NCBI RefSeq assembly: GCF_018883605.1
Contig: NZ_JAHLEM010000202.1
Coordinates: forward strand, 1 to 36,297
Direction of reading: 5' to 3'
From: Streptomyces niphimycinicus
GTDB taxonomy: Bacteria > Actinomycetota > Actinomycetes > Streptomycetales > Streptomycetaceae
Length of the DNA stretch: 36,297 bases
The translations under genes and the position numbers were made by a program. Under the pieces are notes generated by a model, which saw nothing but the letters and a program-made list of their open reading frames with translations, was not told where the DNA came from and made no database searches. Positions 1-6,557 of the stretch are shown here, piece by piece; the stretch's first letter is position 1, and every line of letters begins with the position of its first letter.

Positions 1-1
1 C

Positions 2-1054
2 GCCACCACGCCCGCCGTGGCGGGAGGCCGGGCGGCCGCCACCACGCTCGCCGTCCCCGGGGCACCCGCCGCTGCGCCCCGTCTCGCCCCCTCGCGAAAC
101 GTGCACATCTTCTACTACCCCTGGTACGGCAGCCCGGCGGTCAACGGCTCCTGGCGCCACTGGCCCCAGGGCGGTCTCACCCCGCCCGACCGGATCGGCT
201 CCGACTTCTACCCGGCGGCCGGGGCATACGACTCCGGCGACCGCGCCGTGGTCGACCGCCATATGGGGTGGCTGGCCCAGGCCGGCACCGGTGTGCTCGT
301 CACCAGTTGGTGGGGGCAGGGCGGTTACGAGGACCAGCGGGTGCCGCTGCTCCTGGACGCGGCGGCCGCGCGCGGGCTGAAGGTGGCCTGGCATATCGAG
401 CCGTACGCCGGGCGCACCGCGCAGTCCGTGGTGGACGACATCGGCTATCTCATCCAGCGGTACGGCGGCCACCCGGCCTTCCACCGGGACGCGGCACACG
501 GCGACCGCGGCGCGTACTACGTCTTCGAGTCCCTGCGGATCGCCGACTGGGCCCCGCTGGACCAGGTGGCCGACCGCGCCATCGTGCTGGCCCAGACCAC
601 GGACGTGTCGAAGGTCGCGCACTTCGGCGGCATGTACACCTATGACGCCATCGCCGCGGGCAACAACCCGCAGTGGGCCGGACCGGCCGCGTACTGCCGC
701 GACCACGGCATGGTCTGGGCACCGTCCATCGGCCCCGGCTACCTCGACGACCGCGCCGTGCCCGGGAACACCACGCCCACCCTGGAGCGCGACGACGGCG
801 CCACCTACGACCTGGAGTGGAACAACGCCCTCTCCCCCGCCAACGGCGGCCCGCCCACCTGGGTCTCGATCACCTCGTTCAACGAGTGGCACGAGGGCAG
901 CCAGATCGAGCCCGCGGCCTCCGCCCCGCCCACCGCGCAGAGCTACCGGACCTACAGCGGGGCGTACGGGAGGACGGGTGCCGCGGCCGAGACGGCGTAT
1001 CTCGACCGCACCGCGTACTGGGTGGCCCGGTTCGAGGCGGCTCGCCGCCGCTGA
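2..1054 (+). CDS. GH99-like endo-alpha-mannosidase family protein, 5' partial
   Basis: Secreted-type glycoside hydrolase of the GH99 (endo-alpha-1,2-mannosidase/mannanase) clan. Family motifs seen are HIFYYPWYG near the N terminus, WHIEPYAG in the middle and SFNEWHEGSQIEP near the C terminus. The last two hold the Glu residues that GH99 uses in catalysis. The frame is open to the left edge. The only nearby start, GTG at 17, would give an Ala-rich leader without a basic n-region, so the true start and signal peptide probably lie outside the window. The stop (TGA 1052-1054) touches the point where the opposing gene loses homology, so its own last residues could have been set by a rearrangement. 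Substrate is inferred from the family only. Confidence 0.8.
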   Translation, partial: ATTPAVAGGRAAATTLAVPGAPAAAPRLAPSRNVHIFYYPWYGSPAVNGSWRHWPQGGLTPPDRIGSDFYPAAGAYDSGDRAVVDRHMGWLAQAGTGVLVTSWWGQGGYEDQRVPLLLDAAAARGLKVAWHIEPYAGRTAQSVVDDIGYLIQRYGGHPAFHRDAAHGDRGAYYVFESLRIADWAPLDQVADRAIVLAQTTDVSKVAHFGGMYTYDAIAAGNNPQWAGPAAYCRDHGMVWAPSIGPGYLDDRAVPGNTTPTLERDDGATYDLEWNNALSPANGGPPTWVSITSFNEWHEGSQIEPAASAPPTAQSYRTYSGAYGRTGAAAETAYLDRTAYWVARFEAARRR

Positions 1055-1855
1055 GGCGTGGTAGACGCCGAGGTAGCCGGGGCGCGAGTCCTCGTTGCCG
1101 GACCGCCAGTGGGTGGGGACCCCGCCCATCACATAACAGCCCTGGGCCTTGAACCAGTTGACGACGTCCAGGCAGTCCGCGGCCGACCAGGGCTTGTTGG
1201 CCTCGTTGAAGCCGAAGCCCCAGATGCCCACCACCGGCTTGCCGTTCTGCCTGGCGTAGGCGGAGGACGAGGTATGGGCCCTCATCTTGTCGGTCCAGTC
1301 CTGCTTCATCTGGCTCTTCATATCGAGCCAGCCGGTGGCGTCGTACATGATGTAGAACTTCCGGCCGTACTTCTCCGCCGCCGAGCGGACCTTGGTGGCC
1401 ATGGCGTCGCGCGTCGGCCCCTCGGGGCTGAAGGGGTTGAAGCGCTGGAGGGCGGCGGTGTCGATGGCGTACTGCTGCATCCAGCGGAAGTGGGTGTCGA
1501 CGGTCTGCTGGTCGTAGGAGGAGAACAAGGTGGCGGGCCGGCCGTTGTTGAGGTTGCTGTAGTTGGTCCGGTAGCCCTTGGTGTACTCGCGCATATCGGG
1601 CCAGCTATGAATGCCCGTGTTGTCCGGCGACGGCGGCCGGGACATATCGGCGGCCCAGTGCCACCAGCCGTTGATCGGGGCGCCGTCCCCCGCGCAGGCG
1701 AACCAGCCCTGATAGCCGACGGTGACCTTGCCGACGACGTCACCGGGCGGGCTGGCCGCGGAGGCCGTGGCCGTCGTCAGCCTGGCGGCTCCCAGGGCAC
1801 CGAGTGCCGTGGCGCCGAGCGCGGAACCGATGAGATGGCGGCGTGAAATACCCAT
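1055..1855 (-). pseudogene. GH71/99-like glycoside hydrolase, 3'-truncated
   Basis: Reading leftward from ATG at 1853-1855 gives MGISRRHLIGSALGATAL, a twin-arginine-like signal, then VGYQGWFACAGDG, NGWWHWAADM, KFYIMYDATGW and VVGIWGFGFNEANKPW. These are typical of Streptomyces GH71/99-like secreted hydrolases. A GGAAGGG ribosome site lies just upstream. Family resemblance stops after LGVYHA at about 1055, where relatives continue for a further 100 or more residues with the rest of the barrel. The frame stays open without a stop to the window edge, but there it is only antisense to the GH99-like gene and no longer looks like the family. I therefore call it a pseudogene of about 267 residues. 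Its product, if made, would carry a long meaningless tail. Confidence 0.75.
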
Positions 1856-1967
1856 GAGGGCCTGCCCTTCCGGCAGTGAGCGGCTCGAGTGGGGGTGCTC
1901 GCTGCGGCGGATCGTAATCACGCATTAATGATTCCGCAATTTAATGGACGGTTAGCCGAATTCAGGC

Positions 1968-1980
1968 GGAAGCGCTTTTT
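1968..1980. promoter_or_regulatory. Possible LacI-type operator upstream of the truncated glycosidase
   Basis: An AAGCGCTT palindrome (1970-1977) sits in an unusually AT-rich 180-base gap between the truncated GH71/99-like gene and the cupin fragment. LacI-family sugar repressors of Streptomyces often bind palindromes with a central CG such as this. No LacI gene lies nearby, so the call rests on sequence resemblance alone. The rest of the gap shows no gene. Confidence 0.25.
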
Positions 1981-2036
1981 TGTCGTTTATGCGTCATTCC
2001 CTTATTCGGCGATCGAGGATCGAGGGCCGAGGGTGG

Positions 2037-2216
2037 TCAGTGGCCGCGGGTGCGGACGCCGCCGCACTGCTCGGCGGTGACCTTCTCCAGCCAGGCGGTC
2101 TCGGGGCGGTCGTCGCCGGTACCTTCCCACATCGCCAGGTGCTGCATAAACCGGTCCGGCGTGGCCCCGTGCCAGTGCTCCTCGTCGGGCGGGCAGGTCA
2201 CGGTCTCCCGAGCGCG
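2037..2216 (-). pseudogene. Cupin-domain protein, C-terminal fragment
   Basis: The minus strand ends in a recognisable cupin C terminus: TVTCPPDEEHWHGATPD, then FMQHLAMWEGTGDD, then a WLEKVT segment and a terminal RTRGH before the stop at 2037-2039. The HWHGATP motif carries metal-binding His residues of small cupin proteins of the mandelonitrile-lyase-like or carboxymuconolactone-decarboxylase-associated type. Everything upstream of about 2216 is missing. The frame continues open to the right, but there it is antisense to the XRE fragment and the methyltransferase gene. The loss of the N-terminal half makes this a pseudogene. Confidence 0.7.
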
Positions 2217-2219
2217 GGC

Positions 2220-2639
2220 CCGCGTCGGGTGGCGGGTCTGCGGCGGGAAGAGGCCGCCCAGCTCGCGGCCCTCTCCCCCGACTACTACACCCGCCTTGAG
2301 CAGGGCCGCATCCACGCCTCCGCACCCGTGCCGGAGGCACTCGCCCAGGCCCCGCGTCTCGACGACGACCAGCGCGGTTATCTCTTCGGACTCGCCGGAA
2401 AGGAAATCGCCCGCCCCCGGCGCCGGGCTCGGCAGAAAGTCCAGCCGCAATTGCGGCGGCTGCTGGCCGATCTCACCGCCACCCCGGCCGTCGCCATGGG
2501 GCGGCGTATGGACGTCATCGCGTGGAATTCCCTGGCCGCCGCGCTCATCACCGACTTCGGGCAGGTTCCGGAAAAGCACCGGAACTATGTCCGCATTCTC
2601 TTCACGGACCCCGCCATGCGGACCCTGTACGCCGACTGA
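2220..2639 (+). pseudogene. XRE/MmyB-type regulator, truncated at both ends
   Basis: The frame encodes RRVAGLRREEAAQLAALS, then DYYTRLEQGR, the second half of the XRE helix-turn-helix of MmyB-like regulators. It then runs into the ligand-binding domain (MDVIAWNSLAAALITDFG, HRNYVRILFTDPAMRTLYAD). Relatives begin about 25 residues earlier and continue about 100 residues further, normally with Trp right after LYAD. Here a TGA stands at that codon (2637-2639). No ribosome site precedes a plausible start. A complete relative of the same family is present in the window at 20981-21847. The gene is probably inactive. Confidence 0.72.
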
Positions 2640-2671
2640 GACCCGGCCGCACCGCTCCGGCGGGATGTGCA

Positions 2672-2677
2672 TAGGCT
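2672..2677 (+). promoter_or_regulatory. Putative -10 element for the rRNA methyltransferase gene
   Basis: TAGGCT, a common Streptomyces -10 form, lies 38 bases before the ATG of the methyltransferase gene. No convincing -35 is visible. Confidence 0.35.
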
Positions 2678-2714
2678 GAGCTCCTGTCAGGACAACAGCG
2701 GCACGGGGGACACG

Positions 2715-3566
2715 ATGCGGAAAGAGGCGGTTCGGTACCTTCGCTGCCCCTACTGTTCCGGCGGTTTGACGATGACCGACGGCGCGCTGCGGTGTTCCCA
2801 GGGGCACAGTTTCGACGTGGCGAAGCAGGGCTATGTGAATCTGCTGCGCGGGGCCGCCAAGTTCAGCGCGGACACCGCCGAGATGGTGGCGGCCCGCGCG
2901 GATTTCCTGGCCGCCGGACACTTCGGGCCGATCGCCGGGGCGCTGGCCGCGCTGGCGCGCGAGACGGCACCGGCGCCGACAAGCGGGGACCCCGGCTGTG
3001 TCGTGGACATCGGCGGCGGCACGGGCTACCACCTCGCCCGGGTGCTGTCGGAGTTCCCGGGCTCCGAGGGCGTCCTGCTGGACATCTCCAAGTTCGCCGC
3101 CCGCCGGGCCGCGCGGGCGCATCCCCGTATCAGCGCGGTGGTGGCCGACGCCTGGGACGAGCTGCCGTTCGCCGACGGGGCCGCGTCGGTGGTCCTCAAT
3201 GTCTTCGCACCGCGCAATCCGGCCGAGCTGCGGCGGATGCTGCGCCCCGAGGGTGTGCTGCTGGTGGTGACGCCCCGGCCGGATCATCTACGGGAGCTGG
3301 TGGAGGCCCTGGGGCTGCTGCGGGTGGACGAGCAGAAGGACGAGCGGCTGGCGGGCCGGTTCTCGGCGCATTTCACCGAGGTGGCCCGGGAGCGCTCGCG
3401 GAGCACCATGACGCTGGACCACCAGGCCGTGCCGCGACTGGTGGGGATGGGGCCCAACGCCTGGCATCAGCAGGGCGAGCGGCTGAGGGAGCGCGTCGCG
3501 CTGCTGCCCGAGCCCTGCGAGGTGACGCTGTCCGTCACGCTCACCGCCTACCGTCCGCTGGTCTGA
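2715..3566 (+). CDS. RlmA-family 23S rRNA (guanine-N1) methyltransferase
   Basis: Predicted SAM-dependent methyltransferase of 283 residues that modifies guanine in hairpin 35 of 23S rRNA (G745 or G748 in E. coli numbering). In producers of tylosin-like macrolides the relative TlrB gives resistance. The N terminus has the family zinc site: Cys11 and Cys14 (CPYC), Cys27 and His31 (CSQGH). It is followed by GYVNLL and the SAM-binding stretch VVDIGGGTGYHL near residue 100, then VFAPRNPAELRRMLRPEG. The ATG at 2715 follows a GGGGGA ribosome site. It is convergent with the next gene. No macrolide cluster is nearby, so a housekeeping or intrinsic-resistance role is more likely than self-protection. 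Confidence 0.85.
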   Translation: MRKEAVRYLRCPYCSGGLTMTDGALRCSQGHSFDVAKQGYVNLLRGAAKFSADTAEMVAARADFLAAGHFGPIAGALAALARETAPAPTSGDPGCVVDIGGGTGYHLARVLSEFPGSEGVLLDISKFAARRAARAHPRISAVVADAWDELPFADGAASVVLNVFAPRNPAELRRMLRPEGVLLVVTPRPDHLRELVEALGLLRVDEQKDERLAGRFSAHFTEVARERSRSTMTLDHQAVPRLVGMGPNAWHQQGERLRERVALLPEPCEVTLSVTLTAYRPLV

Positions 3567-3570
3567 CGCC

Positions 3571-3598
3571 CCGGGCCCACCGGGCCGCGCCCGGCACC
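3571..3598. terminator. Possible bidirectional terminator between convergent genes
   Basis: The short gap between the methyltransferase and the molybdopterin-fold gene is almost pure G and C, with overlapping CCGGGCCC, GGGCC and GCCCGG blocks that can pair in several ways. There is no U-tract, as is usual in Streptomyces. Confidence 0.35.
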
Positions 3599-3600
3599 GG

Positions 3601-4083
3601 TCAGGTCCAGACGGTGTAACCGCCGTCCACGCGGATCGCCTCGATGCCGCTGATGTACCGGGCGCCGCAGCGGTCCTGGGGCAGGACGAGCTGCGGGCCC
3701 GCGCGGTCGAGCGGGGTGCCGTCGATGGTGACCGCGAGGAGGACGGGGGCTCGGCCGAAGTCCGGGTCGATCTCGGCCCAGGACAGCAGCGCGCGGTGGC
3801 CGTCCGCGCCGCGCACGGCGATCAGGAAGCGCAGGCGGTCCTTGCGCCGGGCGGGGTCGAAGGCGGGACCGGCGGAGACCAGGACGTCATGCAGGTACGG
3901 TCCGGTGAAGCGGTGCCGCTGGATGCCATTGGTGGAGCAGTCGAAACTGACCTGTGCCCGGTGCTGGGGCCAGGAGAGCAGTTCGGACACCGTCAGCCGG
4001 GCCGGACGGGTCACATCGCCGGTGAGGGCGAGCTCCGCCACCGGACCGGCGGCCGTACCGGCGGCTACGAGGGAGTCACTCAC
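3601..4083 (-). CDS. Small molybdopterin-dependent oxidoreductase-fold protein
   Basis: A 160-residue protein with the sulfite-oxidase-like molybdopterin-binding fold. Motifs seen are LTVSELLSWPQHRAQVSFDCSTNG, with the Cys that would ligate molybdenum in larger family members, then FTGPYLHDVL, LLSWAEIDPDFG, LVLPQDRCGARYISGIEAIRV. It is much shorter than sulfite oxidases and YedY because it lacks a dimerisation domain and a secretion signal. It therefore probably acts in the cytoplasm, and catalytic activity is uncertain. The start is GTG at 4083, placed by a strong AGGAGGTGG ribosome site eight bases upstream. It stands alone, convergent with the methyltransferase gene. Confidence 0.75.
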   Translation of the reverse strand: MSDSLVAAGTAAGPVAELALTGDVTRPARLTVSELLSWPQHRAQVSFDCSTNGIQRHRFTGPYLHDVLVSAGPAFDPARRKDRLRFLIAVRGADGHRALLSWAEIDPDFGRAPVLLAVTIDGTPLDRAGPQLVLPQDRCGARYISGIEAIRVDGGYTVWT

Positions 4084-4151
4084 GGGCTACCACCTCCTGG
4101 AGGACCGTTACCCGACCCGCCGTCCCGCGCAAACGCACATGCCATGCCGAA

Positions 4152-4202
4152 GGATCAAAGATCCGGCTGATGCGAGGTGGAATTCTGCTTTCCCCTCGCA
4201 TC
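4152..4202. promoter_or_regulatory. Two dyads in the gap upstream of the molybdopterin-fold and CGNR genes
   Basis: In the roughly 280-base divergent gap I see GGATC-aaa-GATCC (4152-4164) and a 9-bp perfect inverted repeat GATGCGAGG (4169-4177) / CCTCGCATC (4194-4202) with a 16-base spacer. They lie nearer the molybdopterin-fold gene and could be operators for its regulation. No assigned regulator. Confidence 0.4.
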
Positions 4203-4293
4203 TGCGGCGTAGCGCACGACTCATCCCAGGTCCGGGTACCCGGTCCGCAGGCGCCGGCGCCGGCCACCGTGGACGAGCGTGGGTGTTTTATTC

Positions 4294-4333
4294 AGACGCT
4301 TACGTATGACATGCATGGCCACCAGGACGTAAG
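4294..4333. promoter_or_regulatory. Putative operator of the CGNR regulator gene (shared with the aldehyde dehydrogenase)
   Basis: AGACGCTTACGT (4294-4305) is identical to the element repeated upstream of the aldehyde dehydrogenase at 6412-6459. A partner half-site ACGTAAG follows at 4327-4333, making an imperfect dyad. It lies 40-75 bases before the regulator start, a good place for autoregulation. Confidence 0.6.
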
Positions 4334-4370
4334 GCCCATTTGCCAATAGACCATGTGCTACGGTGACGGA

Positions 4371-4937
4371 GTGGCCAGAGAAGATTCGGACTCAGCGCGG
4401 CGGATTCCCGCGACCGCGGCGGCGATGGTGGACCTGCTCAACTCCCGGCCGCACGGCCCTGGTTTTCCGGACACGCTTCAGACCCCGGAGACGGCGGGCG
4501 CCGTTCTGCGCCCGTTCGGCCAGCCCGCGGCGGAGGCGCCGGCACCGCAGCGCATCGCCAAGATCCGCGGGCTGCGCACCATCCTCATGGACATCGCGTC
4601 CGCGCCCGACAGCGCCGGGGCGGCACCCGGCTGGGCGCAGTTGGCCGAGCGGGCGTCCGCTGTCACACTGCGGCAGGATTTCTCGGAGCCCGGGGCGGTG
4701 CGGCTGCGGCAAGTGGGCGGCGACCCCGTGGTGGGCGGCATCACCCTGGCGGTGGCGGAACTCGTCTCCGACGGCACCTGGCCCCGTCTCCGCATCTGCG
4801 CCAACGAGCTGTGCGGCCATGTGTTCTACGACACCACGCGCAGCCGCACCCAGCGCTGGCACTCGTACGAGGTCTGTGGCAACAAGAGCAACGTGGCCGC
4901 GTACCGAGCCCGGAAGAAGGCCCGGCCCGGAAGCTGA
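4371..4937 (+). CDS. CGNR zinc-finger / ABATE-domain transcription regulator
   Basis: A 188-residue protein. The N-terminal ABATE-like part includes AAAMVDLLNSRPHGPGF. The C-terminal CGNR zinc finger reads CANELCGHVFYDTTRSRTQR, then WHSYEVCGNKSNVAAYRARK, with four Cys and the signature CGN. Such proteins are predicted stress-related DNA-binding regulators. I chose GTG at 4371 because a TACGGT -10-like element (4359-4364) sits 6 bases before it, which suits a leaderless transcript. ATG at 4353 in the same frame is an alternative and has no ribosome site. It is convergent with the aldehyde dehydrogenase, and both genes carry the ACGTAAGCGTCT-type element in their upstream regions, so this is probably the local regulator. 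Confidence 0.78.
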   Translation: MAREDSDSARRIPATAAAMVDLLNSRPHGPGFPDTLQTPETAGAVLRPFGQPAAEAPAPQRIAKIRGLRTILMDIASAPDSAGAAPGWAQLAERASAVTLRQDFSEPGAVRLRQVGGDPVVGGITLAVAELVSDGTWPRLRICANELCGHVFYDTTRSRTQRWHSYEVCGNKSNVAAYRARKKARPGS

Positions 4938-5016
4938 CACCACACCGGGCCGGGCCTCGCCAACTCCCTCGCCGACTCCCCCGCGAAGACGCCCCTCGCG
5001 AAGACGCGGATGAGGG

Positions 5017-6354
5017 TCAGCTCAGCGGGACGTCGAGAACCGCCTTGCGGTGGCTGAACGTCTCCAGCGAGTAGCGGCCGTGATAGCTGCCCATGCCACT
5101 CTCCCCGACACCGCCGAACGGCAGGGTCGGCACGGTCAGATGGAAGATCGGGAAGCCGAAGTTGACGGCGCCCGAGGAGGTTTCGGCGATCAGCCGGGCC
5201 CGGGTGGTGTCGTTCTCGGTGAAGGCATAGAGCGCGAGCGGCTTGTCGCGGTCGTTGATGAAGGCGATGGCCTCGGTGAGGTCGGCGACGGTCAGGATCG
5301 GCAGGATGGGGCCGAAGATCTCCTCCCGCATCACCGGCTCGTCGGGCTTCACATCCATCAGCACGGTCGGCGCGATGTACTTCTCGGCGCGGTCGCTCTG
5401 TCCGCCGGTCACGGTGCGACCGGAGCCGAGCAGTGCGGTCAGGCGGTCGAAGTGGCGCTCGTTGACGATACGTCCGTAGTGGTCGGCCGCCTGCGGGTCG
5501 TTGCCGTAGAGCTTCTCGATCGCCTGGGTCAGGGCGGCCGCCAGCGCCTCGGCGGTGTCCGGGTCGGTGAGGACGTAGTCGGGGGCGACGCAGGTCTGTC
5601 CGGCGTTGGAGAACTTGGTGGACACGATGCGGGCGGCGACCGCGGTGAGGTCGGCGTCGCGGTCGACGAAGACCGGCGACTTGCCGCCGAGTTCAAGGGT
5701 GACGGGGGTCAGATGCTCGGCTGCCGCGCGCATCACGATCCGGCCCACGGTGCCGTTGCCGGTGTAGAAGACGTGGTCGAAGCGCTGGGCCAGCAGCGAT
5801 GTCGTCTGCGCGACGCCGCCCTCGACCACGGCGGTGGCCTCGGTGTCGAGGTAGTCCGGAAGGAGCCGGGCCAGCAGGGCGGAGGTCTGCTCGGCGAGTT
5901 CGGAGGGCTTGATGACCACCGCGTTACCGGCCGCCAGCGCGGCGGCGACGGGGGTCAGCAGCAGATAGATCGGATAGTTCCAGGCCGAGAGGACCAGGGC
6001 GACACCGAGGGGGTCGAGCTCGGTGCGGGCCGTGGTCCCCTTCGGCAGATGGGAGACGGTGACCTCCGCGGGCTGCGGGGCGAGCCACTCCTCCAGGTGC
6101 TCGAGGTAGTCGTCGATCTCGCGGACCGTGCCGCCGATCTCCGCGCGGTCGACCTCGGCGGGGTTCTTGCGCAGATCGGCCCAGAGGGCGTCGGCGATGG
6201 CCGCACGGTTGTCGGTCAGCAGCGCGCGCAGCCGGGTGAGCTGCTCGCGGCGCCAGGCGAGAGACTTGGTGCGGCCACTGCGATGGGTCTCGCGCAGCCG
6301 CGCCACCAGGGCGGCGGCGTCGGTCTCGGCCAAGTCGGGGTAGGTGGTGGTCAT
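5017..6354 (-). CDS. Aldehyde dehydrogenase family protein (class 3-like)
   Basis: NAD(P)-dependent aldehyde dehydrogenase of 445 residues, the length of the short class 3-like ALDH group. The catalytic Cys255 is in NAGQTCVAPDYVLTDP and the general-base Glu221 in VTLELGGKSPVF. The nucleotide-binding FYTGN-GTVGR (about 197-205) and PFGGVGESGMGSYHG near the C terminus are also present. It oxidises aldehydes to acids; the substrate cannot be told from sequence. The start is ATG 6352-6354. Upstream are three copies of a 12-bp element also found before the CGNR regulator, so expression is probably controlled by that protein. There are no other catabolic genes in the same operon. Confidence 0.9.
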   Translation of the reverse strand: MTTTYPDLAETDAAALVARLRETHRSGRTKSLAWRREQLTRLRALLTDNRAAIADALWADLRKNPAEVDRAEIGGTVREIDDYLEHLEEWLAPQPAEVTVSHLPKGTTARTELDPLGVALVLSAWNYPIYLLLTPVAAALAAGNAVVIKPSELAEQTSALLARLLPDYLDTEATAVVEGGVAQTTSLLAQRFDHVFYTGNGTVGRIVMRAAAEHLTPVTLELGGKSPVFVDRDADLTAVAARIVSTKFSNAGQTCVAPDYVLTDPDTAEALAAALTQAIEKLYGNDPQAADHYGRIVNERHFDRLTALLGSGRTVTGGQSDRAEKYIAPTVLMDVKPDEPVMREEIFGPILPILTVADLTEAIAFINDRDKPLALYAFTENDTTRARLIAETSSGAVNFGFPIFHLTVPTLPFGGVGESGMGSYHGRYSLETFSHRKAVLDVPLS

Positions 6355-6411
6355 GGGGCATCCCGTTCTGTGGAAAGAGGCCCGGCCCGCGGGCAGGATG
6401 TGCTGGACATC

Positions 6412-6459
6412 GACGTAAGCGTCTTGACGTAAGCGTCTATTGGATTTAGACGCTTACGT
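6412..6459. promoter_or_regulatory. Triple operator upstream of the aldehyde dehydrogenase
   Basis: GACGTAAGCGTCT occurs twice as a direct repeat (6412-6424 and 6426-6438, 14-base period) and once inverted (AGACGCTTACGT, 6448-6459). Copies two and three form a 13-bp perfect inverted repeat (6427-6439 / 6447-6459) around a 7-base spacer. The same element precedes the CGNR regulator at 4294. CCAATAGAC on the minus strand (6435-6443) also recurs at 4343-4351, so promoter sequence as well as operator is shared. Confidence 0.7.
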
Positions 6460-6557
6460 TAGCACACGAGACCCCGCCTGTAATCTTCTATGGCTGATAG
6501 ACCATGTACCTGTGCCCGTCCCGGCCGGGCGGCTTCCACCCCGGTGGCGCCGCGCGA

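Noticed and set aside
1058..1846. A plus-strand frame over the truncated GH71/99-like gene
   Set aside because: The minus strand encodes the recognisable family and signal peptide.
2037..3287. A 416-residue minus-strand protein
   Set aside because: Only its last 60 residues are a cupin; the remainder is antisense to the XRE remnant and the methyltransferase gene.
2715..3566. Macrolide self-resistance gene inside an antibiotic cluster
   Set aside because: The protein family fits, but no polyketide or glycosyl-transfer genes are nearby.
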